From the NCBI RefSeq assembly GCF_000003815.2, contig NC_049980.1, forward strand, positions 8,345,692 to 8,409,691: a stretch of 64,000 nt of DNA, given 5' to 3'. Below, one piece after another: positions 42,921-54,194 of the stretch. The stretch's first letter is position 1; each line of letters starts with the position of its first letter. Below the pieces are notes generated by a model. That model ran no database searches. It saw only the letters and a list, made by a program, of their open reading frames with translations, and was not told where the DNA came from. A program made the translations under genes and the position numbers. The stretch is from Branchiostoma floridae. Taxonomy: Eukaryota; Chordata; Leptocardii; Amphioxiformes; Branchiostomatidae.

Positions 42921-45900
42921 CGGTTATTGCAGCTGTCAACGAACGCCATCCACACACATGTAAACATACTCGAACGTGGTGACAAGCATCGCCCAGCTGC
43001 AATTGATTTTAAACGTATCTACTATTTTATTCTACTTCATATTTGTACAATTTTGTATTGTGTATGTATGTGGTGACGATATTAGCCTGTTTTCATCAGA
43101 TTATCAAAACCTACTAACGTTATTCTGCACTATCACTTCCTGTGGCAGCACGAAAAAAATCAGAAAGTGATCGCTAAAAACAAATGCAAACTTTGTGTGA
43201 AAATCAGGTAAGGCTTTGAACGGGATTTACTAGCTTACTTGATATCTTATTCAACATCCACAGAATAAAAGCTACCTAACACGAAGAAACGATCGGTCCA
43301 TTAGGACGTATATTATCATTGCCTTCTCCTGATACTGACCAGCAGCTGTCCGCCTCTAAACTCCAGTTATGTTTTCACAGCTCGTTATCGTGACATTTAT
43401 TGTGCCGTGCTCCGTCGTTTGCGTTTGACAAATGACATCTGTCTAACGAGGCAGCTGTGAAGGAGGCCCAAATTGTTACCATAGAAGTGAAACACTTGTC
43501 AACATCGATACGTCATCAACAAGCGATAGAAATAGAGATTCTGAATAATATTCTTCGATGATAGACATTTTCTTGCAAATCTTGGATCTAACGCTACCTT
43601 TACATACACGCAAAGCAAGACATCTAATCTGAAAGATGTATACGAAAGGATGATTTGTGATACTCTTATTTTTCCGCCGTTTTCCTAGACGGTTCACTGA
43701 CCGAGCTAGGCGATGTTTGCACAGCATTACGTCATGTTTGACAGCGTTTGGGCACAGCGCTAGCTGCCGGGCACTACTGTCATGTTTCGTACGCTTCTTT
43801 GAAGAAGAGTTCCCCAGTGACCCAGCGTGCTGCTACGTCTACCGGCCGAGTGAAAAACGACCCCAAAGTCACGACCCAATGTACCGCTGCCCAGTGAAAT
43901 ACGACCCCAATGTCATAACCCCCAAGTCCCAAGGTCCAACGTTAGAGTATAGCGTGTGCCGCAGTTTAGCAGCGTAAAAATGGCAATAAACAAGCGGCGT
44001 AAGTGTACAAACTCTGTGGTAGTATGAAAGGAATTTATCATCCATAATAAGGGGTATTTAGTGGGTTAGAGAATTAAAATAGCCCTGTTAGAGACAGGAA
44101 AGGGGGATATCAACTATCAAAGATAGCCCTGCAATTCTGCCTGGTATCCTTTTACGGCAGAGATAAGAATAACCCGGGACGGACCTGCCCACGGGACCGT
44201 TGCAATGTTTCAATGTCGATTCTAAACGGCGGTATAAGTTGGGTAATAAGGTATAAGGGGGAAATAGTCATCAGTCGAGGTTTTGAACTTGTTGCTGTGG
44301 ATGCAAGTACTGACTGGGTACAAGAAGACAATTTTGGAAAATTCATGATTTGAAACCTTGAGACTAAAGAAATACAAAAACGGATAAAAATTTGTTATTG
44401 GTCAGATCAACTTAGACTTATTATATGGCAGCCATGTATTTATTATGTGAATGTGCCCTGTATAATGAACGCAAAGGGTCCGATAACGTTAACGTAAACA
44501 ACAAATTTACATTCAGCGTTAGCAGTACACAGTTCCGGACGCTCCACCACCCCTTAGTCATCGGAGCTGGTCTCCGCATGATGCAGGCCGAGCTGGTATA
44601 TCAAACTTGGCATTAACATTCTCTCATCCCTGCTAGGAAACTACAGCCATACGTCAGACCCCGTTTAACCCATTTACAGTCATAGGGACACGGCGAGGGA
44701 ACCCGTGAAAAGGTAAAGTGTCATTCCTGTCATGTGTTGTCCTTGTGTAAGACACTGAGTTTATACGGGAGGGGGGTATGCTGGTATGTATGTCTCCTAT
44801 GCCGTATTGCCATAGGGCATGCTACGTGCTCCACCACTGTTATTTCTGGGCATTATGGTATCACTTACGGCATTAACAACCTTCAGGTCTATTTATGATA
44901 AGAATATCTCCCTGACTTGTTACTTGTGACCTGACGGTCGAGGTCACAATGACCAAAAAATGTAATAACATTTTCATGCGACCAGGAAATATGCATATAT
45001 GCTTTATAGCAAATTGGTAGATGGTGACGTATAAATGAAATAGTGAATGATATAATTTCGTCAACAATTGTGCAAAAGAATGATATCATAATCTTAGCGA
45101 GTTACCACTTCTAACAACAGAGGAGAGGAGTAACAACTGCAGAGACAAAAGATATAACGATATATGATTGACTGTAATGTCCACCTGCTTGCGGCACAAG
45201 ATCATCATGAGGTTTTGTCATCATCAATCAAGTTTTGATGACGTCAGTAAAGTCCTGGTCATAGATTTGTTTTACGATCGTATAAATTGAGGTCAAGATC
45301 TAGTCGTGCCGTGTCGTACAAAATTCAGCTATCTTGTTAATACCGAAAATGTAAGATTCTTGTCAGCCTATTTTTAAGTACTACTAATAAGACATCGTAA
45401 TGGCCGGACGAATGAGACCGCGCCTTACGTCACTCAAAATGGCACATTCTTGAGTGTTTGCGTCACGTGATTTAATTTTCTGAGTGCTAGCGTCCTGGAT
45501 AAACGATTTATTTTGACGAAACGGACTGCAAATACATTTTATGCTAAACGCGATATTAACGGCAGCAATATGAGATGTATTGCCAAGTAAGGAAGCCATA
45601 GTGGTGCGTATGAACTTCGATGGATATATGATATATATCAAAGTAATGTAATGTTATCTAATCTTGCCGAACACGAATATTCACTTGTTTACGGAAGGTG
45701 ATCATGAATTTCTAAAGATATTCAACGTTACATGTGTGTTCTCTTTAATTTACATAGGATGCAATACCTCCCACAACGGCTCTGTCTCTGAATGATGACG
45801 TGTACTTCAGCTTCAGTCCAACACGATATTGTGTAACATTGAAATATGATATCTATAACGTTATAGCATATGTTCGCTCTATTCGCGTAAATGCCACCTA

Positions 45901-46132
45901 AGTTTGATTTGTTTTTGTGTCGCTTTTTCTAATATTCTTTTACTTGAAATATCACTCGTCAACTTATACAAAATCTACAACAAAAGACAGCTTCTGTTTG
46001 AATTAGAATGTGAAATTCAACATTGACTAGATTTAGATCAGTCCTAAATTGATGTCGAGTGTTCAAAGTCCGACAGTATCACTGTATCTCCAATTAACAA
46101 ATTCCACCACTAACCCTGGTAATGATCTGATA

Positions 46133-46710
46133 CGAGGGGCGTTCAATAAATAATGCCCCTGACCCATTTTCCATAGCAGGAGATTAATGAAACTTGGCAC
46201 GGTTATTAGTCTTTCTCTTCATAGGAACCACCCAGAGTTTTGCATTTCTCCTATCGTTTGATCCAGCTCTGGACACCGTTTTTGTAGGACACCCCAGGTT
46301 GGTCCTCCAACAGATGCCCCATCAATGGCAGAAGAGGGACGACCAGGTCTGGGAGCTGTTTTCACAGACTTCCGGCCATGTTTGAAATCAGGATGCCAGC
46401 GTTTTACAAGGTCATATGATGGGGCATCATAACCATAAGTTTCTTTCATTTCATCAAAAGTCTTCTTTGGTGTGCGTCCTTTCAAATACAAAAACCGGAT
46501 CACTGCGCGACACTCAACTGGCTCCATTTCACACATGGTCCATTACACACCTGACTCTGTTCAAACACAAGTAAATCAGAAACCACAATTAGTTCACAAC
46601 TGTTTTTTGCAGCATAACCCATAGAGATATGAATCATTACACATACAAAATTTCATTTAGATGAAACAACTGAAAGTGGGTCAGGGGCATTACTTATTGA
46701 ACGCCCCTCG
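46133..46710. mobile_element. Internally deleted mariner-type transposon with intact TA duplication
   Basis: TIRs CGAGGGGCGTTCAATAAATA and its complement at the right end, at least 33 bp each, flanked by TA (46131-46132 and 46711-46712). 578 bp. It encloses a transposase N-terminus on the minus strand. Confidence 0.92.
46219..46536 (-). pseudogene. Mariner transposase N-terminal fragment (helix-turn-helix only)
   Basis: 105 aa. VECRAVIRFLYLKGRTPKKT and APSYDLVKRWHPDFKHGR, then PRPGRPSSA, are the bipartite helix-turn-helix and linker of mariner transposases. After about residue 80 the protein jumps to an unrelated tail, so the catalytic DDD domain has been lost by internal deletion. Confidence 0.85.
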
Positions 46711-46910
46711 TAGTTGGGGGTATCAATGATAAATTCCCGCGAGATATATGATAATGTGTAACAGTACTTAGCATGCACAAGACATGTTATGTATGCATTG
46801 CAATCTCAGTCCTGTAATACGTTGTTAGTAATAAACCTAATAGTATGTTGAAAATTGTTAGATATCAACATGCACTGAAAATGGGCCATCGTTCTATAGT
46901 TCGTTAACTG

Positions 46911-47024
46911 CATCTGTATCTGTATCTGTATCTATATAGCCGGTATAACCGCCATTCGGCGTAACACACCAGCTTCGCAGGCACGCGGCGCGGCAGCAGC
47001 TGGTTATATTACACTGAACGATCC
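46911..47024 (-). mobile_element. Extreme 3' end of a non-LTR retrotransposon
   Basis: Nearly identical over about 110 bp to 13015-13129, including the CAGATA-type tail and GCCGGTATAACCGCCATTCG. Heavily 5'-truncated. Confidence 0.85.
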
Positions 47025-47329
47025 CTGCATGTTGCGATCCTTCTGTTGTTGAACAGTTCAAGTTTTCTTATTCAAAGGGCGATGAACCCTATGCCCTTGG
47101 CACGGACGCCTATGGTTTTAGACAGATTTGCTAACGTTGTAGAAAAGATCTCTAGTAGCTAGCGAAAGTCAATGACGATATGATTGATGATATTTTACAA
47201 TGAACCAATATTTGTCGAGAGGGACCAACACGACTTTACCATTTCCAATGTTAAATTGAGTGCTAGGAGGGTCAGTCCGTGAACAGTTTCATCAGGTGGG
47301 TACGTCACTGAATAAAGAGACTCTTTTTA

Positions 47330-47470
47330 CACAACCAGTGCTTTATTCTCACGGACGTTTCGGTGACCGTCTGTCACCTTCTTCAGGGCAGTTCTGACTG
47401 GTTCACATTGTACTGCAGGACAGATGTCGCTGCTCACAGTTCAGATGCGGTCACAAAACGAAAAGTATTT
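47330..47470 (-). repeat. Possible dispersed repeat
   Basis: The minus strand CTGAAGAAGGTGACAGACGG, then TCACCGAAACGTC, resembles a tail seen in many invertebrate retroelement copies. This rests on recall of pattern only; no second copy is in the window. Confidence 0.3.
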
Positions 47471-48512
47471 ACATATGTACAGACAGCTTTATGCACCTAT
47501 TTACAAGGGAGGGTCAGTGCATTTTAGGAGGGTCAGTGCATTTACATGTTGATTTATAGAGATCAATATGCTGCTTTTGGCCCTGACGGATCTACCGTCC
47601 CCTCCCCATCCCCTGTACGGTAACTCGCCTCCTCTCCCCGGCTGTAGTGACAAACGTGTAGCGATGTCCTGTCGCGCCGACATGCCGCACGAATGTGTCA
47701 GCATGTTGACAGCCCTGTGTGGACTGGACTTCGACGTGTGAAGTTGACCTCGTGCACCAGCGCCTTTAAAGATGGTCTCGGTCTTCAACATTGCCTTTAT
47801 CATCGTACAACAGTGAGAAACATCTTTAGAATGTGCAGCCACTTACGGAAATAATGGCGCCTCACCAATTTCACATTGTGGAAAAAACTAAACTTTACGT
47901 AGCCAATTTCACGTGTCTTTCCATTTAATTTTTTTTGCTGTCAACAATGATATTTGTACATTAACAAATTAATCCGATTTTAGACGGTCATAATTTTGTG
48001 TTGAACCATTATATCGAAAATCAGTTGATCCTCCTAGCATGTTCTGTCAGCCTGAAAATTTTCATCGAAAATATTTTTGTTTGATTTTTTACCCCTCCCC
48101 CTTGTTCAAGACACAAAATTTCTTAATGATTTAGATGGTGATAGGTTTGAAGCCGGTATAGAGTTACCATACCAGAATGGCTAACAAAGAATCAAAATAT
48201 ATACTACAGACGCCACCTCAGATGTACCGATATTTCCTCTGGCCCATGGATTATAATGGTGTCTTGCCATAGATGATCCACTGCAAGGTTACAACATATA
48301 ACGTTACACACCGTTTTACCAAACCGTGTAGCCGACGTAATTGATCAGTTCCAGTAACCGTTAATCATACCTGCGAATAGTCATACCAGGATATAGATAT
48401 GTCATCTGTCAATGTCAAACCGTTTAGGGAATAACCATATCGCCCTCTGACGATACTTGCCCGTTAGACGTTACGTTGATGAGTACATCTGATAGCATGT
48501 AGCCTCTGTGCG

Positions 48513-48619
48513 ATGGGCAATATTGGCCTCACTACGCGCAGGAAGTCAAACATAGAAGATTCGGATCTTGGCGACGTGGACACACCGTTAATGCCGGAAG
48601 TGGAATCTCAGCTAAATCG
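48513..48619 (+). CDS. Hydrolase exon 1 (predicted)
   Basis: ATG at 48513, 35 codons plus 2 bases, acidic and polar (IEDSDLGDVDTPLMPEVE), donor GTAAAT. The phase matches exon 2 exactly. No homology recognised, so confidence is moderate. Confidence 0.5.
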
Positions 48620-51574
48620 GTAAATATTGTATAGAAATATGGACTGTTTGGTCGGAACAGATCCTTGGAAGAATTCTTTTTATACAAATGGCTGATAAAG
48701 GCTTAGGAGCGCACGTACCTACTGACCTTGAAATTGATATTATGTGATATCATTATTATAACCGTGGTTACAATATTTTCCTCTTTGTGCTTTAAAAACT
48801 ACATATAAATACGGTATATGGCATTCATAATCACAGTGCGTGTGTGTGTGTGTGTATGTGTGTGTGTGTGGGGAGGGGGGTATTTGTGTGAGTGTGCGTG
48901 TGTGAACGCTGGTTAAGTTTCTAGATCAACAGTTCATGGAAACCATTCCTGTCGTTCAGTTATACTCTTTTAATCTCTTTCCAAATCCTGTTTGATATCT
49001 TTCCTTCTACCTTGGCGATCCATTTAGTTCGTTCCTCTGTACGCGTGCATTTAACGTGAGCTAAGCGTGCGCCACAACTCAACATTGTATCCATCTCAGT
49101 TGTCTTCATTTTTACCACATTAAATTTAAATTCTTCAAAAGTTCTTTTCATGACCTAATCATCCTAACCATGTCCTCTTATACCTGATGTAATCTGCAGC
49201 CTTTTGTGGTCGTACATTCGGTGGGCTCAATATGGTGGGCGGACGAAGGGTCATGAGTTCCTATCCCTCGCTTTATACTGCACATGATGGATATCATTTT
49301 CTTAGTTAAATGGCAATGCAGCAATCATGTGTCCTCTCTGTGTACCTTTCTGATTAAGTGGTGATTTGTGATGGACACAGGCTATAGTTAACGTTACTAT
49401 ATTTCATTTTTCGAACAGTGACGGTTTTTAAAGGCATACCTCCGAATATTCGATGTCTTGCTGCACAATTTGGAGGTATGTCTAGCCTGTCACTGTTCGA
49501 AGAATATTGTAGTAAATAACTTAAACTATTTAATAACTGTATTCATACGTGACTGATGAACCTCTCCAATGGGACCCAGACTATGTTTTCACCTTCCCAA
49601 CTGACCCAATCCGATTATGCTTGTCCTAAGATCCCGTGACAGTGCGGGTCCCACGGGTCTGTCCTAATAATAAAACATCCCCGATCACTCGTGATATAAG
49701 CGCGGCACAGCATGAGCATGTGTGCAGATTATCCTCTACTATATCTAGAGCGGTGATCTTTTAAGTAACTCTAATCCTGACCATTCAGAACCGCTCGGCA
49801 GCGTACTAGTATGTGGTACTCTCTAGATGCTGCTCTCATGAATTGTTTGAATATTGGGTTCACACGTGCGTATACTGTATATGCAACTCTGTATGAGATC
49901 CGTGTAGAATTCTTAACCCCTACCAGGCTGCACAAGGCGCTGGAAAAATAATAGAAATTGGACAGATGTCAGATGAGCAAGCTGTCCGAGGAGTATGGTT
50001 TACGTCCAGCTAACTCCGCTGGCATGTTATCTGGCTTTATTTGAAATTTCTTCTTTTTTTCGAGCGACATGTGGAGCCTGGTAGAGGCTAAGACATCCAT
50101 ACGAACCTCATACGGACTCATACTCACAATCGTGAACTGAACCATTGCTATTCCCGTTGTTCCCCCACAGAAAATTCAAGATGACTTCCAAATCCCTGAT
50201 GCTGATCGACGTACAGAAGTGTTTCTCGGAGGGGACGTGGGCTGACCGGTTCGGACTGGATGAGGTGCGTCAGATCCGGGAGGCGTACGACAGGTGTGTG
50301 GACGTCCTGCGCGTCACCCAGCACATTCCCACGCTGGTCACACGCACGCCCTTCCCCGGGCCGGACGGAGAGCTGGACGAGAGAGTAAAAAGGTGACCTA
50401 AGTTACGTTTTCCTCAGCAATAACAGCAAGTCACGTACTCGACTATAGCTCTAATATGACAACTAACTCCATCTAGCAGCTGTTAAAGAGAAACCATGGG
50501 GATTTCAGAGACGAAAATTGGCATGTAGCCTATAGAGACATTTGTTATAATACGATGTAACATGCATGATTACAACGTCCTACTGTGATTGTAAGTAGGT
50601 CAGAGCTAGAGGAACTGATCGTCTGAAAAACTACCATAGAGGCGGTCATCTTCAAATGAACTCAGTTGCTCAAAAAATCTTAACAACAAACTGAAGATGA
50701 TATATGTCGCCACCTTTGTGCCAAATCATTTCAAATCATTCGACTGAAAAGTGAGTTATAACACCAATTGCATTTCTTCTTGACTCACTATCGTATCTTG
50801 TGCAAAATCTTGGGTCATCTTCAAGCTGATTTACCGGTTGAAGATAACAGTATCAAAAGGCCTGGGCCAAAACAGTGTCCATCTGGCTGATCCGGGTGAC
50901 TAGTTAACGCTGGACACTGACTTGGCCCTTTTGATACTGTCTTATGCCATGGCATGTATCGGGAAAATTGCTTGGAGATTTGCTTGAAGATATCAAGAGG
51001 TCTTCAATGTATCCTCTTGAAAATGTATCATCTGTTTCGTTCTACTTTCATTTATATTGCTAATTGTGTGTAAGAACTTGAACCGAAGGTGGGGTCATGT
51101 TCAAAGATCTTACTCCTGGTGAAGTTTATTATAGCAATGTACGTTTTATTTTTGCCTTTCAGTATTACACAGGAGCGTGGAATCGAATGCTTATCAAAGC
51201 CAGGCAACTCCGTCCTACACGCGGTGGGGTTCGTCAAGTGGATGGAAGAGCGCATCAGAAATGGCAGCCGGATCATCATCATTGGCGGGAACACAACTAC
51301 GTCATGTGTGAAAACGTCGTCTGTGGCTATCGCCCGCGCTTTCCGGGCTAAGGGACTACAAGTCGTTGTCGATCTGAGCATGTGCGGGGCACGTGCGACC
51401 AATCACAAGAAGCGCTGCCCGGACTGTCTGGAGAGTTACGAGATGGATTACGACGGCCCCCTTTGCGACGCATGCGTAGATCCTGCGGTAGGCCTCCAGT
51501 CTCCCGTTGAGGCAGCAGTAAAGGAGATGAAGAAGAACGGAGTCACGGTGGTGGAGAAGTTCAAGATGTGGTGA
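48513..51574 (+). CDS. Isochorismatase-like cysteine hydrolase, three exons
   Basis: Exons 48513-48619, 50171-50392 and 51163-51574 join in frame to 246 aa. The fold signature is clear: LIDVQ with the catalytic Asp, SKPGNSVL with the likely Lys, and IIIIGGNTTTSCVKTS with the nucleophilic Cys, in the order Asp-Lys-Cys of the isochorismatase superfamily (amide, isochorismate or peroxide-type substrates; substrate here unknown). The C-terminus has SPVEAAVKEMKKNGVTVV as in the family. Unusual: CPDC-x12-CDAC, a possible zinc-binding pair, sits between the Cys nucleophile and the last helix. The first exon (MGNIGLTTRRKSNIEDSD...) is a prediction: it ends in phase 2 at CG|GTAAAT and continues in frame into exon 2. 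Without it, translation would start at 50181 (MTSKSLMLID), giving 207 aa. Introns argue for a resident eukaryotic gene. Confidence 0.85.
48836..48906. repeat. (GT)n microsatellite
   Basis: A GT-rich run broken by a G stretch (GGGGAGGGGGG) in the middle. Confidence 0.9.
49394..49515. repeat. About 120-bp imperfect inverted repeat
   Basis: TTCGAACAGTGAC and GGCATACCTCCGAAT on the left pair with TTTGGAGGTATGTC and GTCACTGTTCGAA on the right; the loop is about 20 nt. A mini-MITE or hairpin RNA gene are both possible. Confidence 0.75.
50171..50392 (+). CDS. Hydrolase exon 2
   Basis: Acceptor CCCCACAG. Encodes KFKMTSKSLMLIDVQKCFSE with the catalytic Asp and TLVTRTPFPGPDGELDERVK. If exon 1 is wrong the start is the ATG at 50181. 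Donor AG|GTGACC. Confidence 0.9.
50460..50793. mobile_element. Old fragment of the 54195-55989 mariner-type family
   Basis: Matches the right 330 bp of that element: AGCAGCTGTTAAAGAG, GTCAGAGCTAGAGGAACTGA, GATGATATATG and a decayed right end ATTGCATTTCTTCTTGACTC before TA. Confidence 0.75.
50847..50940. repeat. 94-nt hairpin in hydrolase intron 2
   Basis: The 5' arm ACAGTATCAAAAGG...GGCCAA...CAGTGTCCA pairs with the 3' arm TGGACACTG...TTGGCC-CTTTTGATACTGT: about 30 base pairs with two small bulges and a 29-nt loop. Confidence 0.8.
51163..51574 (+). CDS. Hydrolase exon 3 (terminal)
   Basis: Acceptor CCTTTCAG. Encodes the active-site lysine region, the Cys motif TTTSCVKTS, the CxxC pair and the C-terminal helix; TGA at 51572-51574. 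Confidence 0.93.
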
Positions 51575-53614
51575 ACTGTAGTGTGCTGTACTGGACCAGT
51601 AGTGGAGAGAAAGTTCATTGCTGGATACTTACATCAGCACGACGCATCCTAGCCTTGGGTAGAAGTGTCTCGTCTCTGCTACATAGTGAAGACATTGGTG
51701 CACTCCTATCACAACGAGACATTCCCAAGATCCGTCCGCTATCTCGACCAGCCTATGACGTCAGTTGATATCTCTAAATGACGTCAACTTTTGCCCACGT
51801 CATCACTAGGCTGTACAGTCTTTGGTCCCGGACGTCCTGGTCTTTGGTTGGAAGTTATGAAAAATTGAATCCTGAAGTGGTATCTGATGTTCAAAGGACT
51901 CAAATGCAAATGTTTCTCATTTGTGGGACGACCGGATCTCTGTAGGCGTGGACAAATCTCGAGCCCACTTCCTTTGCATCATGTAAATGTCTTCTACCCA
52001 AGAATAGTGAACGAAACTCTGCACGCAGATAGGCCCGTCATTAGAAAATGGCATATATTCCGTAACGAAGTTTGAACCTTTGGAACATCAACTAGAGAAA
52101 TTATCTCACGTTTACTGTATACCACACTCAGTAACATGTATATCTTTCTGCCGGATGGACCGAAGCCAAATCAAGCCGCATCTGACAAATCATAGAATTA
52201 TAGTTTACCAACTGTAGGGCGCACAAGTTTGAATTGACACGCCTATCAATGAAACTGAAACACTATTTTATCACAAAGGCTTTGACAGCATTATGCACCA
52301 AGGTAGATATACAAACAATACAGGGCGCTTTATGGGCTTTAGAACCGTTGAAAAGCCATGTTGGCTGGTAAAAGGACACTCATGTTTAAAAGGTGTGGAA
52401 CACATATCAGAGTTGATCTGCTGTGACCTTTGTTTAATAAAGGCAGAGATACTTATATACATCTGTTGTGTCGGTGTGCATGTATTTATAGACTGGAAGC
52501 TTGGAATGAAAGAAATGGATAATCATATGTTTAAAATCTAGTGACTGACTTTACATAATGAAAAAAAGCAGGATATTCATTCAATAAATAGGTCATTTTA
52601 GACTAGCATTCCTTTGACAAAGAAGACTTATACTACAAGAGAACATTTCTATTCATGTCTGCAATACGCTATGTTCAATACTAGTACATCTCCTGACTGC
52701 CAAGAAAAGTGCATCTTTATGTTTACATAGTTTATTGGCGCCAAATGGCTAGAATATTGTCGAATGAAAGAAAAAAACAGCAATGGGTGTTTTGCTGTAC
52801 AAATGATAGAAGTTTACGACATATTTCCCCGTATTGTTGATCATTATAGCATGGTTATGAAATATTTCTCTCCAAAGTCGGCTGAAAATCAATGCATCAA
52901 TAAAATTTACTTGCTGTGACCACAATAGCTGTGCAGCGCAATAGTGTACTGATACAGAAGCGCCGCCTTGCGGACAAAATCATTATTACCATTATTCCAA
53001 GTGGACAGATTTTGATTTCTTGTATGTGATTGGTCAATTTCTTTTGATGGGTCAATTAATGTTTTGAGCATTGTCATTGGTAGGGATGCTACACGCATCG
53101 ACCAATGGTAGCGTATCAATTTAACACCTACAATACATTCTACGCCGTCTATCAAATTTACCGTCCAATCATATTTACGATAGACTCCGCGTTAGCCAAT
53201 CAACTTTAAGCTTTCTCTTCCTTTTAACTATGGATCTGCAGTTTGCTTTTTGATCACTAGGAGGCACTGTGAGACCGTGAGCAATTCAACTGGAACCGCA
53301 TCGTGAAAAAGGCTTCTATGAGGCAATTTGTGACTTTGGCCTTCTTCAAGTTTGTTGTTTGAGAGGAAACGTTGGTGGATAACGTGTTATCCATTCTATT
53401 CTAGCTCTGATGTGCTCCTCTCATCGCTTCTGGCGAATTTGGAGCTAGAATTCGATCGATACCAGCGTTTTGCTAGTTGGGGTGGGGAGGGCAACATCAA
53501 ATCTTGCAAACCGTGAAGCCTTGTGCTGCTAACGGTCGCCACGCCTAGGTGCGTAAAATGATTTCTGCATTCATTGTCTAAATAAAGTAAACGCACACTT
53601 TGTGCTGATCCACA

Positions 53615-53700
53615 AACCTTGTCCCTGGCGTTGAACACCATATACCCACAATCGAGCATGCCTGTCCTTGGTGCTGAACAACCACAAAACACACTTGTCC
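53615..53700. repeat. RE1-like repeat pair
   Basis: CTTGTCCCTGGCGTTGAACACCATA and, about 40 bp on, CCTGTCCTTGGTGCTGAACA; same family as 42718-42920. Confidence 0.6.
53662..53678 (-). promoter_or_regulatory. Best REST/RE1-like motif in the window
   Basis: The minus strand reads TTCAGCACCAAGGACAG, a full match to the CAGCACCNNGGACAG core of the RE1 silencer element. Confidence 0.45.
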
Positions 53701-54194
53701 CAGTGCATACATGGAGCATTTTCCCCCAACTGTTTAAACAGCACAGTTTAAACAGCACAGAATTTCTGGCTGCTGAAAACAGATAATGTCATGATTCTTC
53801 AGTGCCAATTTCAGTTTTCACTTTTGGTGGCATGTTTACCCTATTGCATTTTGCTTACTGCTATATAATAAAAACATCCCCCTATGTCCAGGCTCAGCTT
53901 AGAATTGTAAACTGAATCTAATATAACTTATCAAAACCAGCTAAAGTCACAGTAGGTAAATTCTATGAATGGCAATCTCTGCACGCATACAGCAAACAAC
54001 GGGGCATAGGAAAAAAAGGTGGGTCAAAAAAATCCAAGATAAGCAATAAAACTTAACAATTCCTGTATTCAATAATAAGTAACCTTGATCCCTGGCAGGA
54101 TTTTGGAAGGGATGCTCATGTATTGACCACATCTTGGTACTAAAGCAAATTTCACAAAAATGGAAGTCCTCTGTATGCATGACATGTTCGTGTA

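Larger units (their letters stand above)
39463..48512. other. Intergenic region between CAMK4 and the hydrolase gene
   Basis: No coding exon recognised. It contains a TIR element (39636-40362), a MITE (41494-41751), an RE1-like minisatellite (42718-42920), a mariner derivative (46133-46710), a non-LTR tail (46911-47024) and a possible repeat at 47330-47470. The stretch 43000-46100 shows nothing recognisable. Confidence 0.6.
48620..50170. other. Hydrolase intron 1
   Basis: Contains a GT-rich microsatellite (48836-48906) and an imperfect inverted repeat (49394-49515). Nothing else recognised. Confidence 0.5.
50393..51162. other. Hydrolase intron 2
   Basis: Almost entirely an old mariner-type fragment (50460-50793) followed by a hairpin (50847-50940). 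Confidence 0.8.

Noticed and set aside
47501-47842. 113-codon minus-strand frame
   Set aside because: No domain recognised, single exon in repeat-bearing intergenic DNA.
48960-49151. 63-codon minus-strand frame with a charged, plausible-looking sequence
   Set aside because: No homology or splice partners recognised; lies inside the hydrolase intron.
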